From Arthrobacter sp. S41 (lineage in GTDB: Bacteria; Actinomycetota; Actinomycetes; Actinomycetales; Micrococcaceae), in contig NZ_SIHY01000001.1 of NCBI RefSeq assembly GCF_004320535.1, positions 868,001-932,000 on the forward strand: a stretch of DNA of 64,000 nt, in the 5' to 3' direction. A program made the position numbers and the translations under genes. How positions within the stretch are numbered: the stretch's first letter is position 1; each line of letters starts with the position of its first letter. Below are positions 46,199 to 56,130 of the stretch, in pieces. The notes under the pieces are model-generated. The model saw only the letters and a program-made list of their open reading frames with translations. It was not told where the DNA came from and did no database searches.

Positions 46199-47668
46199 TC
46201 AAATGATGCTGATGGCCCTATCGGTTGGAGCTACCGGTGCTGGAAGAATTGTCGAGCCCATGAGGAATTTATCGACCGAGGCGGCGCAAGCGCGACCTTC
46301 AGCGATAGCCCACACGATCAGCGACTGTCCCCGACCGGCATCTCCGGCGACGAACACCGATTCGGTATTCGTCATGTAGTAGCCATCTCGGGCGACGTTG
46401 CCCCGGTTGTCGAATTCGATACTGACCTGTTCGTCCAGTCCGGAAGCTTCCGGACCGGTGAACCCGAGGGCAAGCAGAACCAAATCAGCTTTGATTACGC
46501 GTTCGGTTCCAGACTTCGGGAGGCGCTTGCCAGCAACAAATTCTGTCTCTGCAACTGTAACACCGATCACCTTATTCTGCTTAGTTCCCTCACCGGCGAC
46601 AAAGTTCACAGTGGAAGCCAAATAGGTGCGCTCGCCACCTTCTTCGTGCGATGACTGCACTTCAAAGAGCACCGGCATGGTCGGCCAAGGGTGCAGTTCG
46701 CTACGCTCGGTGCCCGGCTGCTTGCCGATCGCCAAGGTCGTCACGCTGGCAGCGCCCTGACGCAGAGCGGTACCGATACAGTCCGAACCTGTGTCACCAC
46801 CACCAAGGACAACAACATGCTTGCCCTTGGCGTCGATGGTGCGCACGCTGGAGGTACCAGCAACCACACGGTTGTTCTCGGTGAGGAACTCCATGGCGTG
46901 GTGCACGCCGTCGAGCTGGTTTCCTTCGATGGGCAGTTCACGCGGAACGGTCGCACCGGTGGCGACAATCACCGCGTCGTAGTCACGACGCAGCTGCTCC
47001 CAGGTGATGTCCTTACCGATTTCGATGCCGGTGCGGAAGATCGTACCTTCATCACGCATCTGATCCAGGCGCAGGTCGATCACCTGCTTTTCCAGCTTGA
47101 AGTCTGGGATACCAAAGCGCAGCAGACCGCCGATGGCTTCGTCGCGCTCGTACACGGCAACCGTGTGACCTGCGCGGGTCAGCTGCTGGGCAGCGGCCAG
47201 ACCGGCTGGGCCCGAACCAACAATGGCGACACGGTGTTCGGTGTGGCGAGCTGGTGGCTGCGGTACAAAGTCGCCCTGGTCCATCAGGTGACCTGCAAGT
47301 TCAGCCTCAACCTGCTTGATTGTCACCGCTGGCTGGTTGATTCCCAGCACGCAGGATGACTCACAAGGGGCCGGGCACAGCTTACCGGTGAGTTCCGGGA
47401 AGTTGTTGGTGGAAAGCAGTCGAGCTGCCGCCTCATCCTTACGACCACGGTAGGTCAGATCGTTGAACTCTGGAATCAGGTTGCCCAGTGGGCAGCCCTG
47501 ATGGCAGAACGGGATGCCGCAGTCCATGCAACGGGAAGCCTGCTGCTGCAGGGTCCCGTCTTTCTGGCGTTCAACAACCTCTTTGTAGTCCATCAATCGC
47601 ACCGGTACCGGGCGCTTGGGTTGGGTGACACGCTCGGTCACCTTCAGGAATCCGCGTGGATCAGCCAC
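46199..47668 (-). CDS. gltD: Glutamate synthase (NADPH) small subunit
   Basis: Supplies electrons from NADPH to the large subunit. The 489 residues have the N-terminal cysteine clusters CMDCGIPFCHQGCP (about 42-55) and CPAPCESSC (about 97-105) for [4Fe-4S] centres, the FAD-binding GSGPAGLAAAQQL (about 151-163) and NADPH-binding VVLGGGDTGSDCIG (about 286-299). It overlaps gltB by 8 bases and ends at a terminator. Confidence 0.96.
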   Translation of the reverse strand: MADPRGFLKVTERVTQPKRPVPVRLMDYKEVVERQKDGTLQQQASRCMDCGIPFCHQGCPLGNLIPEFNDLTYRGRKDEAAARLLSTNNFPELTGKLCPAPCESSCVLGINQPAVTIKQVEAELAGHLMDQGDFVPQPPARHTEHRVAIVGSGPAGLAAAQQLTRAGHTVAVYERDEAIGGLLRFGIPDFKLEKQVIDLRLDQMRDEGTIFRTGIEIGKDITWEQLRRDYDAVIVATGATVPRELPIEGNQLDGVHHAMEFLTENNRVVAGTSSVRTIDAKGKHVVVLGGGDTGSDCIGTALRQGAASVTTLAIGKQPGTERSELHPWPTMPVLFEVQSSHEEGGERTYLASTVNFVAGEGTKQNKVIGVTVAETEFVAGKRLPKSGTERVIKADLVLLALGFTGPEASGLDEQVSIEFDNRGNVARDGYYMTNTESVFVAGDAGRGQSLIVWAIAEGRACAASVDKFLMGSTILPAPVAPTDRAISII

Positions 47669-50600
47669 GGGTCACCTCCAAAATCTTGTTCCATACCTGT
47701 GGCGAATCTGGGTTCTGCCCGTTGGCTTCCGCGTCACTACGCACCTGCTGTACCGCAGCAAAGTCGCGCGGGGTGATGCTGGTGATGCGGGTACGGGTGT
47801 CTTCCCAATTCAGCACCAGGCGCTGCGCCAGTGGCGAAGCAGTGTGTGCGATGTGCTCGGTGAGCAATTGGTGAATGCGCTGTGCTTCGGCATCGGAAAT
47901 CGGGTTGATCAACAGATCCCCCTGGCTTGCGGCCAATGGGTTGATCTTGTCCGTATCAAAGTCCACAACCCATGCCACACCGCCGGAGAAGCCAGCACCA
48001 AAGTTACGTCCGGTGTCCCCCAAGATCAGCACTTCACCGCCGGTCATGTACTCACAACCGTGTTCGCCAATGCCTTCGGTGACGATGCTCGCCCCGGAGT
48101 TACGCACCGCGAAGCGTTCGCCGACCATACCGTTGATGAACATCGAACCACTGGTGGCGCCGTAACCAACCACGTTACCGGCGATCACCTGCTGCTCAGG
48201 AGCCGAAATGGTGCTCGTTGGTGGGTGGATGACGATCTTGCCGCCCGACAGGCCCTTGCCAACGTAGTCGTTCGCGTCGCCATCCAGGCTCAGCGTAATA
48301 CCCGCTGGCAGGAAGGCGCCGAGTGACTGACCGGCTCGTCCTGCGAGGTTCACCGTGATGGTGTCCTCGTCCAAGATCTCCAGTGCGAAGGTCTTGGTGA
48401 CATGGTGGCCAAGCAGGGTTCCCACCGAACGGTCGGTGTTTACGATGTCCGCATCGATGGTTACCGGAATGCGATCGGCTAGTGCCGGAGCGGCAGCAGC
48501 CAACAAACGCTGATCCAGGTGCTTATCCAAACCGTGGTCCTGGCTGATGCGGCGACGACGCGCAGCAACTTCTACCGCTGGTTCGTGGGTGATGGCATCC
48601 AGCGCCAACCCGGTCACCTTGCGGTGCGCACCAACCTGGGCAGCGTCAGTTTCGAGCAGTTCAACGCGACCGATCACTTCGTCCAGGGTGCGTGCACCCA
48701 AGGAAGCGAGCAGTTCGCGGACCTCTTGAGCGATGAACTCGAAGAAGTTCACCACAAATTCGGCCTTGCCACTGAAGCGTTCACGCAGCACAGGGTTCTG
48801 CGTGGCCACGCCCACAGGGCAGGTGTCCAAGTGGCAGACGCGCATCATGATGCAGCCCGAAACCACCAGCGGTGCGGTCGCAAAGCCGAACTCCTCGGCA
48901 CCCAATAGGGCGCCGATCAGTACGTCGCGGCCGGTCTTCAGCTGGCCGTCAACCTGCACGGTGACGCGGTCACGCAAACCGTTGAGGATCAGCGTCTGCT
49001 GAGCTTCAGCCAGGCCGAGCTCCCACGGGGTGCCCGCGTGCTTCAGTGAGTTCATCGGTGAGGCACCGGTGCCGCCGTCGTGCCCGGAAATCAGCACTAC
49101 GTCGGCCTTGGCCTTGGCTACACCGGCAGCCACGGTACCGATACCGGACTCGGATACCAGCTTCACGTGCACACGCGCGCTCGGATTGGAGCACTTTGCA
49201 TCGTGGATCAGCTGCGCCAAGTCCTCAATCGAGTAGATGTCGTGGTGCGGAGGCGGGGAAATCAGCCCAACACCCGGGGTGGAGTGACGAGTCTTAGCCA
49301 CCCAAGGGTACAGCTTCTGGCTCATCAGCTGGCCACCCTCGCCTGGCTTGGCGCCCTGAGCCATCTTGATCTGGATGTCATCGGCGTTGGTCAGGTACAA
49401 GCTGGTGACGCCGAAGCGGCCCGAGGCGATCTGCTTGACCGCACTGCGACGCTCAGGATCAAGCAGACGCTCCGGATCCTCGCCGCCTTCACCGGTGTTG
49501 GACTTGCCGCCCAGCCGGTTCATGGCGATCGCCAGCGTCTCGTGTGCCTCGGCGGAGATCGAGCCGTAGCTCATCGCACCGGTGGCAAAACGCTTAACAA
49601 TTTCGGAGACCGGCTCCACCTGATCGATGTCGATCGGGGTGATGCCTTCGGTCTTCAGCTTCATCAGACCGCGCAGGGTCTTGAGCTCAGCGGCCTGATC
49701 GTCCACAGCCTTGGTGTACTCCTTGAACACGTCGTAGCGACGGGTGCGGGTGGAGTGCTGCAGGCGGAAGACGGTCTGTGGGTCAAAGAGGTGTGGCGGG
49801 CCGGAGCGGCGCCACTGGTACTCGCCACCGGTTTCCAACTCATTGGCCTGCGAGCTGCCGTCGAGTTCTGGGTAGGCACGAGCGTGGCGTTCAGCAGCCT
49901 CGGCGGCCACCACATCCAGTTCGATGCCAGAAAGCTTGGTGGTGGTACCGGTGAAGTACTGGTCAACCACGCGCTGGGAGAGGCCGACCGCCTCGAAGGT
50001 CTGGGCGCCGCAGTAGCTGGAGACCGTGGAAATGCCCATTTTGGACATGATCTTTAGTACGCCCTTGCCCAGGGCCTTCATCAAGTTGGAGCTGGCGGTA
50101 GCGCCGTCAATGCCGGGCAGTTCGCCTTCTTCAGCCATCTGCTCGACCGATTCCAAAGCCAGGTATGGGTTGATCGCGGCGGCGCCGTAACCGATCAATA
50201 CCGCAATATGGTGCACTTCGCGGGCGTCGCCGGATTCGATGATCAGCGACGCACGGGTGCGGTTGGAGCTCTTGAGCAGGTGGTGGTGGACGGCGCTGGT
50301 CAGCAACAGCGATGGGATCGGCGCCCAGGCAGCCGACGAATCACGGTCCGAGAGCACGATGTAGCGCACTCCACGGTTGACCGCAGCGGAGACCTTTTCG
50401 CAGATTTCCTGCAGGCGCGCGCGCAGTTCAGACTCGCCACCGACCGGGCGGTACAGGCCACGGACCTTCAGCGACAGCTTGGAACCCTTGGCATCGCGCA
50501 AGTTTACGATCTTGGCCAACTGGTCGTTGGTCAATACCGGGTAGTCCAGTGCGATCTGCGACTGCGGCACCTTATCCAGGCTCAGCAGGTTGCCATCTGG

Positions 50601-52280
50601 GCCGATGGTGGTGTGCATGGAGGTGACCAACTCTTCGCGGATGGCATCCAGCGGTGGATTGGTGACCTGTGCGAAGGACTGGGTGAAGTAGTCAAAGAGC
50701 AGGCGCGCGCGATCGGCCAGTGCAGCAATGGGCGTATCAGTTCCCATGGCGGCCAGCGGCTCAGCGCCGGTGGTGGCCATCGGCGCCAAAAGCACGCGTA
50801 GCTCTTCGGTGGTGTAACCGAAGGTGAGCTGGCGCAGCAACACCGAGGCCGAGTTGTGGCGTACGTGTTCCAGATCCGGGAAGTCCGCAAGGGTCTTCAG
50901 GTTCTGCGAAACCCATTCACGCCATGGCTTGGAGGCGGCAACCTCGGCCTTGATTTCGGAGTCTTCAACGATGCGACCGGCATTCAAATCCACGGCGAAC
51001 ATCTTGCCCGGAGCCACACGGCCCTTGGACACAATGTGCTCTTCGGCAACGTCGATCACGCCGACCTCACTGGCAAGCACAACCAAATCATCGTCGGTAA
51101 CCCACCAGCGAGCCGGGCGCAGACCGTTACGGTCCAGCACCGCTCCGGCCATCTGGCCGTCGGTGAAGCAAACGGCCGCCGGACCATCCCAAGGCTCGAT
51201 GAGCATCGAGTGGTACTGGTAGAAGGCGCGCAGATCGGCGTCCATCTGAGTGTCGTTTTCCCACGGCTGCGGGATCATCATCATGATCGCTTCGGTGACG
51301 TTGCGTCCCGAAAGCATCAGCATTTCAGCGACCTCGTCGAAGGAAGCGGAGTCCGATGCACCTGGGGTGCAGATCGGGAACAGCTCTTCGGGGACCTCGC
51401 CGAGCAATTCGGATTCCAGAGTTGACTGGCGGGCGCGCATCCAGTTGCGGTTGCCCTTAACCGTGTTGATCTCGCCATTGTGCGCGATGGTGCGGAAGGG
51501 CTGAGCCAGCGGCCACGATGGGAAGGTGTTGGTGGAGAAGCGTGAGTGCACGATCGCACAACGGCTGGCGAAGTCGGTGTTCGACAGATCCGGGTAAAAC
51601 GGTTCAAGCTGCGCGGTAGAAACCATGCCCTTGTACACGATGGACTGCGCGGAGAACGAAGCGAAGTAGATGCCCATCTTGTTGTGCGCGCGACGACGGA
51701 TGCGCCAGGCGGCGGCGTCTAGTTCGCGGCTGCTCAGTGCTGGTGCACCGGTCGGACCGGCGACGAAGAACTGAGTGATGTATGGCATGACCTTGCGTGC
51801 TGAGGCGCCGAGCACGGAGGAGTCAACGGGCACTTCGCGCCAGCCGAGCACCGAAAGGTTTTCTTCCGCGGCCAGCGTTTCCAGCTCGGACTGAGCAAAT
51901 TCGCGCTCTTTGGTCTCGGCAGGAAGGAAGCCCATACCTACGGCGTAGGCGCCGGCAGATGGGAGCGCGAAGTTGGTGGCGCTGCGCAAAAATGCGTCGG
52001 GCATATGCAGCAGGATGCCTGCACCGTCGCCGGTGCCTTCGTCGGCGCCGATAGCGCCACGGTGTTCCAAGCGGCGCAGTGCCGTTAGTGCGTGGGCGAC
52101 GATCTCGTGGCTGGATTCGTTCTTCAGCGACGCGATCATTGCCAAACCGCAAGCGTCTTTTTCGGCGGCAGGATCGTATAGACCCTGTGCGCTAGGCATT
52201 GCAGAGAAGCGTGTATATGGCGAGAGGACGTTCTCGCCGGAGCCTGGCGAGGCGTTCAGTGGGACTCCGGTCATGCTCAT
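47661..52280 (-). CDS. gltB: Glutamate synthase (NADPH) large subunit
   Basis: Transfers the amide of glutamine to 2-oxoglutarate. About 1539 residues: class-II glutamine amidotransferase domain, whose catalytic Cys appears in EKDACGLAMIA after a propeptide of about 40 residues; central domain; FMN-binding synthase domain (GEGGEDPERL); 3Fe-4S motif CIMMRVCHLDTCPVGVATQ; and C-terminal beta-helix (GGKIVIHPP, MTGGEVLILG). The ATG at 52280 has AAAGG upstream; the ATG at 52334 also has a fair site (AAGGA) and would add 18 residues to the propeptide. The leader is unusually long. Confidence 0.96.
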   Translation of the reverse strand: MSMTGVPLNASPGSGENVLSPYTRFSAMPSAQGLYDPAAEKDACGLAMIASLKNESSHEIVAHALTALRRLEHRGAIGADEGTGDGAGILLHMPDAFLRSATNFALPSAGAYAVGMGFLPAETKEREFAQSELETLAAEENLSVLGWREVPVDSSVLGASARKVMPYITQFFVAGPTGAPALSSRELDAAAWRIRRRAHNKMGIYFASFSAQSIVYKGMVSTAQLEPFYPDLSNTDFASRCAIVHSRFSTNTFPSWPLAQPFRTIAHNGEINTVKGNRNWMRARQSTLESELLGEVPEELFPICTPGASDSASFDEVAEMLMLSGRNVTEAIMMMIPQPWENDTQMDADLRAFYQYHSMLIEPWDGPAAVCFTDGQMAGAVLDRNGLRPARWWVTDDDLVVLASEVGVIDVAEEHIVSKGRVAPGKMFAVDLNAGRIVEDSEIKAEVAASKPWREWVSQNLKTLADFPDLEHVRHNSASVLLRQLTFGYTTEELRVLLAPMATTGAEPLAAMGTDTPIAALADRARLLFDYFTQSFAQVTNPPLDAIREELVTSMHTTIGPDGNLLSLDKVPQSQIALDYPVLTNDQLAKIVNLRDAKGSKLSLKVRGLYRPVGGESELRARLQEICEKVSAAVNRGVRYIVLSDRDSSAAWAPIPSLLLTSAVHHHLLKSSNRTRASLIIESGDAREVHHIAVLIGYGAAAINPYLALESVEQMAEEGELPGIDGATASSNLMKALGKGVLKIMSKMGISTVSSYCGAQTFEAVGLSQRVVDQYFTGTTTKLSGIELDVVAAEAAERHARAYPELDGSSQANELETGGEYQWRRSGPPHLFDPQTVFRLQHSTRTRRYDVFKEYTKAVDDQAAELKTLRGLMKLKTEGITPIDIDQVEPVSEIVKRFATGAMSYGSISAEAHETLAIAMNRLGGKSNTGEGGEDPERLLDPERRSAVKQIASGRFGVTSLYLTNADDIQIKMAQGAKPGEGGQLMSQKLYPWVAKTRHSTPGVGLISPPPHHDIYSIEDLAQLIHDAKCSNPSARVHVKLVSESGIGTVAAGVAKAKADVVLISGHDGGTGASPMNSLKHAGTPWELGLAEAQQTLILNGLRDRVTVQVDGQLKTGRDVLIGALLGAEEFGFATAPLVVSGCIMMRVCHLDTCPVGVATQNPVLRERFSGKAEFVVNFFEFIAQEVRELLASLGARTLDEVIGRVELLETDAAQVGAHRKVTGLALDAITHEPAVEVAARRRRISQDHGLDKHLDQRLLAAAAPALADRIPVTIDADIVNTDRSVGTLLGHHVTKTFALEILDEDTITVNLAGRAGQSLGAFLPAGITLSLDGDANDYVGKGLSGGKIVIHPPTSTISAPEQQVIAGNVVGYGATSGSMFINGMVGERFAVRNSGASIVTEGIGEHGCEYMTGGEVLILGDTGRNFGAGFSGGVAWVVDFDTDKINPLAASQGDLLINPISDAEAQRIHQLLTEHIAHTASPLAQRLVLNWEDTRTRITSITPRDFAAVQQVRSDAEANGQNPDSPQVWNKILEVTRG

Positions 52281-52334
52281 GAGCGTGCCTTTCTGTGGTT
52301 CATGCAGGATGGGCGCGCCGAACCCTTTGCTCAT

Positions 52335-52890
52335 GAGGATAATTCCTTAAAAGGGCGACCGGCCGCCTTGATGTTTCATCGAACTGGAACTCGTCGACAA
52401 CGCGCAGCGGGGTATGCTGGCACGTCGAGATTCCAGGGAGGAACATATCCCACCTCATTGTGGTGCTGCATCGCAGGTCCGCTCCAGGGGGTTGAGGGCC
52501 CGCTACGATGCCAACATCACACGTTACGCAATTTTTGTTTCTCAAGTGCGACCGTTTGTGTTTCGAAAATGTTAAAAACTAGGGTGTACGCCACACTTTT
52601 CGGCCCGGTTGCAAAGCCGATCGGGAGCCGAAAACCCGTTGTTGTCTACCGTTTTTCGGGTATCGGCAATGTTTCGAACATGTTGCCGAGCCTTATCGCG
52701 GGCCCGGGCAAATTTGGCTCTAACTTTTTTGCTAGATTTCGCCATACTTCACGCTTCGCGCGTCATGAAACCGTTGGTCGAAGTTCAGTGGCGCCAAACG
52801 GTATGGCAATGGCCGGCAAGAGTATGTGCTTGCCGGCCACTCAATGGCACCTATTGATGCCCGACGAACCAAATGCCCTAGGCAGTGCGA
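52335..52890. other. gltB leader / intergenic region
   Basis: No supported gene in about 550 bases. On the minus strand the part nearest gltB can fold: GCATCG (about 52510) pairs with CGATGC (about 52465), enclosing a GC-rich inner stem. Poly-A/T-rich sequence around 52535-52580 probably holds the promoter. The lgt terminator is at 52810-52839. Confidence 0.5.
52810..52839 (-). terminator. lgt / trp operon terminator
   Basis: Perfect 11-bp stem TGGCCGGCAAG / CTTGCCGGCCA with an 8-nt loop, 51 bases after the lgt stop on the minus strand. Confidence 0.75.
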
Positions 52891-53895
52891 CTACTGCGGG
52901 TCCTTGCCCAGGTGCTTCGGCTCTTGAGCTACTTCGGTTGTTGCTGCCGGTGGTTCTTCGCCGGCTACATCTTGGTCTTGCGCCACTTCTGCCTTCGGTT
53001 CGCGGCCTGGCAGGAAGAACGGGTTAACGTTCTGCCCGCGCAGCTTGGCCAGCACGAGGCTGAGCGCGATGGCACCGGCGATCACCAAAGCGATCGCCAA
53101 CCACTGGTGAACACGTAGTCCCAATGGGCCGATGTGAATAATTTCGGCCGGATCCAAACGCAGGGATTCGGTGAAAGTACGTCCGATGCCGTACCAAATC
53201 ATGTAGCAGCAGAACAGCGCACCGCGACGCAGCTTGAACTTTCGATCCAGCGCGATGAGCACCAACGCGCCGGCCACGTTCCACAGCGACTCGTACAAAA
53301 AAGTCGGGTGGAACAGTGTGTCCGCGGGCAGTCCTGCAGGGAAGTTGTAGCTGTTCGGGTCGATCTGTAGTCCCCATGGCAGGGTGGTTGGTGAACCAAA
53401 AAGTTCTTGGTTAAACCAGTTGCCCCAGCGTCCGATTCCTTGGGCGATGAGCAGGCCCGGAGCTGCCGCGTCGGCAAAGGCCGAAAGCCGCACACCGGTT
53501 CGTCGACAGCCGATCCACGCACCGAGGGCGCCGAGTGATACCGCACCCATAATGCCTAGTCCGCCGAGCCAGAGCTGCGGGATTTCGGCCAAGTGCGCTT
53601 GTTGCTCGCCCAACCCAAAGTAGTACATCGGGTCGGTGATCAACACGTGGTACAGCCGGCCGCCCACGATGCCAAAGGGGATCGCCCAGATGGCAATGTC
53701 CCAGAGCATATCGGAGTTGCCACCACGGGCCTGCATGCGCTTATTGGTCAGCCACAGGGCGACAAGAATGCCCAGCAAAATGCATAGCGCGTAGGCGTGA
53801 ATGGTCAGCGGCCCGATGCTGAACTTAGAAAACTCCGCCGGTGGCGAGGGGATGGAAGCTGGCACCGCTAGTGCCAGCTGTGCAGCGAAGGACAT
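52891..53895 (-). CDS. lgt: Prolipoprotein diacylglyceryl transferase
   Basis: Transfers diacylglycerol from phosphatidylglycerol to the lipobox cysteine of prelipoproteins. The 334 residues have about seven membrane segments and the signature GRWGNWFNQELFG (about 157-169). The region corresponding to E. coli His103 reads GGLGIMGAV, as is usual in actinobacteria. The C-terminal 60 residues form a charged cytoplasmic tail rich in Glu, Ala and Pro. Its ATG shares one base with the trpA stop (TAATG). Confidence 0.94.
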   Translation of the reverse strand: MSFAAQLALAVPASIPSPPAEFSKFSIGPLTIHAYALCILLGILVALWLTNKRMQARGGNSDMLWDIAIWAIPFGIVGGRLYHVLITDPMYYFGLGEQQAHLAEIPQLWLGGLGIMGAVSLGALGAWIGCRRTGVRLSAFADAAAPGLLIAQGIGRWGNWFNQELFGSPTTLPWGLQIDPNSYNFPAGLPADTLFHPTFLYESLWNVAGALVLIALDRKFKLRRGALFCCYMIWYGIGRTFTESLRLDPAEIIHIGPLGLRVHQWLAIALVIAGAIALSLVLAKLRGQNVNPFFLPGREPKAEVAQDQDVAGEEPPAATTEVAQEPKHLGKDPQ

Positions 53896-54677
53896 TAGGC
53901 TCGACCACTTAACTGTGCAGCGAGTTCTCCTACCGCAGCTACTCCCCCGTCGCGCAGAGCGGCAACCAAGGCGGTACCGACAATCACGCCGTCCGCATAG
54001 GCGCCGATCTGTTCAACGTGCTCGCGGCGCGAAACGCCCAAGCCAACACAGGCGTTTTCTGCGCCGGCCTTGTGCGCTGCCTCGACTACCGCTTGGGCGG
54101 CCGAAGAGACCGAGGAGCGCGCGCCGGTGACGCCCATCAGCGATACGCAGTAAACAAAGCCGCTGGATGCGTCAACGGTGCGCTGCACGCGGGCTTCGGT
54201 GGACGATGGTGCGATCAAGAAGACGCGTTCCAGATCGTACTTGGTGCTCGCCTCAATCCATTCAGTGGCCTCGTCGGGAACCAGATCCGGGGTAATGAGT
54301 CCCGCGCCGCCAGCTTCGGCAAAACGACGGGAAAATTCGTCCACGCCCAAACGCAACACCGGATTCCAGTAGGTCATGACCATCACTGCGACGTCGGTAC
54401 GTTCGGTAATGCCACGCACGATGTCAAAAATCTGCGACACCTTAAAACCATTGGCCAAAGCATGCACGGTGGCTTCCTGAATGACCTGGCCATCCATCAC
54501 CGGATCGGAGTAGGGAATGCCGATCTCGATAATGTCCACGCCATTTTCGGCCAGTGCGACGGCAGCATCAATGCTGGTCGGCACATCGGGGAAGCCAGCT
54601 GGCAGGTAACCGATCAGGGCTGGTCGGCCCTCGGCACGGGCAGCGGCGATCTTCGCGGCACTCATCACGCGGGTCAT
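53895..54677 (-). CDS. trpA: Tryptophan synthase alpha subunit
   Basis: Cleaves indole-3-glycerol phosphate to indole and glyceraldehyde 3-phosphate. The 260-residue TIM barrel shows catalytic Glu and Asp in DIIEIGIPYSDPVMDGQVIQ (Glu about 52, Asp about 63) and the phosphate site GLGVSRREHV. The ATG immediately follows the trpB stop (TAAATG), so the two are coupled. Confidence 0.95.
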   Translation of the reverse strand: MTRVMSAAKIAAARAEGRPALIGYLPAGFPDVPTSIDAAVALAENGVDIIEIGIPYSDPVMDGQVIQEATVHALANGFKVSQIFDIVRGITERTDVAVMVMTYWNPVLRLGVDEFSRRFAEAGGAGLITPDLVPDEATEWIEASTKYDLERVFLIAPSSTEARVQRTVDASSGFVYCVSLMGVTGARSSVSSAAQAVVEAAHKAGAENACVGLGVSRREHVEQIGAYADGVIVGTALVAALRDGGVAAVGELAAQLSGRA

Positions 54678-56024
54678 TTACTTCTCCTCAGAGTTCTGTG
54701 AGCCGGAGTTCTGTGCGCCGGAGTTCTGCGAATTGGCAGCGTTGATTTCAGCTTCAGCGTCTTGTTCGTCGATCATGTTGAACCACGCTGCAGCGGTGCC
54801 CACGTCCTTATCACCGCGACCAGAGAGGTTCGCGATGATGATGGTTTCTTCGGGGACCACACCTTCAGCCACCTTGCGTTGCGCCAGGCGGATGGTTCCG
54901 GCCAGTGCGTGGGCGGATTCGATCGCCGGCAAAATGCCTTCGGTGCGGCATAGCGCCTTAAACGCGTCCATCGCTTCGGTGTCGGTGACCGGCTCGTAGC
55001 TCACCCGTCCGATGTCAGAGAGATAGGCGTGTTCGGGGCCAACACCTGGGTAGTCCAGACCGGCCGAGATGGAGTGGGACTCAACGGTCTGCCCATCTTC
55101 GTCCTGCATCAAATACGACTTGGCGCCGTGCAGCACGCCGGGACGACCCAGGGTGATGGTGGCAGCGTGGCGATCGGTATCCACCCCGTCGCCGCCGGCT
55201 TCAAAACCGTAGATTTCGACGCTCGGGTCATCAAGGAACCCGTGGAAGATGCCGATCGCATTGGAGCCGCCACCGATACATGCGGTGACCGCGTCCGGCA
55301 GGCGCCCGGTCTGAGCCAGGATCTGCTCACGTGCCTCGTCGCCGATGACCTCGTGGAAGTAGCGAACCATCGCCGGGAAGGGTGCTCCACCAGCGGCCGT
55401 ACCCAACAGGTAGTGGGTGTTCTCCACGTTAGCTACCCAGTCGCGCAATGCTTCATTGATCGCGTCTTTCAGCGTCTGGCTGCCCACGGTCACCGGGATA
55501 ACGGTGGCACCCAGTAGGCGCATGCGGGCGACATTTAGTGCCTGACGACGGGTGTCCTCAGCGCCCATGTAGACCACACATTCGAGTCCCATCAGCGCTG
55601 CCGCGGTGGCCGAGGCGACACCGTGCTGACCCGCACCGGTTTCAGCGATGATGCGGGTCTTGCCCATGCGCTTGGCTAGCAGTGCCTGGCCGAGCACGTT
55701 GTTAATTTTGTGGCTACCGGTGTGGTTCAGGTCCTCACGCTTGAGGAAGATCCGCACGCCGCCGCAGTACTGCTCGGAGAAGCGCTTGGCTTCGGTGAGC
55801 AGGGAAGGTCGACCGGAATAGTTCTTGTTGAGGTCTTTGACCTCCGCGATGAACTCAGGGTCCTTTTTGGCGGCTTCAAAGGTCTCGTTCAGTTCGTCCA
55901 TGGCGGCCATCAAGGACTCGGGCATCCATCGTCCACCATAGGCTCCAAAATAAGGGCCACTGGCGTGCCTGAGCGACTGTGCATCGATTGACTGGCCTTG
56001 CGCGGAATTCTCCGGGGTGCTCAT
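54678..56024 (-). CDS. trpB: Tryptophan synthase beta subunit
   Basis: PLP enzyme that joins indole and serine. From ATG 56024 (AGAGGGA upstream) it has 448 residues: GGRWMPESL (about 29-37), the PLP lysine in HTGSHKINN (about 105), ETGAGQHG (about 127) and the glycine loop GGGSNAIG (about 250-257). After the normal end ([10 protein letters not shown]) a tail of about 30 residues is rich in Asn, Ser and Gln and contains three copies of a 15-bp repeat. Confidence 0.95.
   Translation of the reverse strand: MSTPENSAQGQSIDAQSLRHASGPYFGAYGGRWMPESLMAAMDELNETFEAAKKDPEFIAEVKDLNKNYSGRPSLLTEAKRFSEQYCGGVRIFLKREDLNHTGSHKINNVLGQALLAKRMGKTRIIAETGAGQHGVASATAAALMGLECVVYMGAEDTRRQALNVARMRLLGATVIPVTVGSQTLKDAINEALRDWVANVENTHYLLGTAAGGAPFPAMVRYFHEVIGDEAREQILAQTGRLPDAVTACIGGGSNAIGIFHGFLDDPSVEIYGFEAGGDGVDTDRHAATITLGRPGVLHGAKSYLMQDEDGQTVESHSISAGLDYPGVGPEHAYLSDIGRVSYEPVTDTEAMDAFKALCRTEGILPAIESAHALAGTIRLAQRKVAEGVVPEETIIIANLSGRGDKDVGTAAAWFNMIDEQDAEAEINAANSQNSGAQNSGSQNSEEK
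54687..54731 (-). repeat. Three degenerate 15-bp repeats at the trpB 3' end
   Basis: The minus strand carries CAGAACTC every 15 bases, encoding Gln-Asn-Ser-Gly-(Ala/Ser) units at the extreme C terminus of TrpB. Confidence 0.8.
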
Positions 56025-56068
56025 CGATTCCCTCTTTTCTTGAACGAAACTTGATTCGTGGTATGTCT

Positions 56069-56099
56069 CGTGCCCCGTCGGAAGATCCAACGGGGCACG
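56069..56099 (-). promoter_or_regulatory. Intercistronic hairpin between trpC and trpB
   Basis: Perfect 10-bp arms CGTGCCCCGT / ACGGGGCACG with an 11-nt loop. On the transcribed minus strand a T-run precedes the hairpin and none follows, so it is not a classical terminator. It lies about 45 bases before the trpB start. Confidence 0.65.
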
Positions 56100-56130
56100 A
56101 AAAAAGTTTGTGCTGGTTGCCCCGCGGCTT

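Noticed and set aside
49080-50057. 325-codon open frame antisense to gltB
   Set aside because: Shadow of gltB with no recognisable protein features.
52300-52545. 81-codon frame in the gltB leader
   Set aside because: TTG start, no ribosome site, unlike any leader peptide I know.
52674-52689. Possible second LexA box (TCGAACATGTTGCCGA)
   Set aside because: Only the left half matches; three right-half positions differ, and neighbouring genes are not repair genes.
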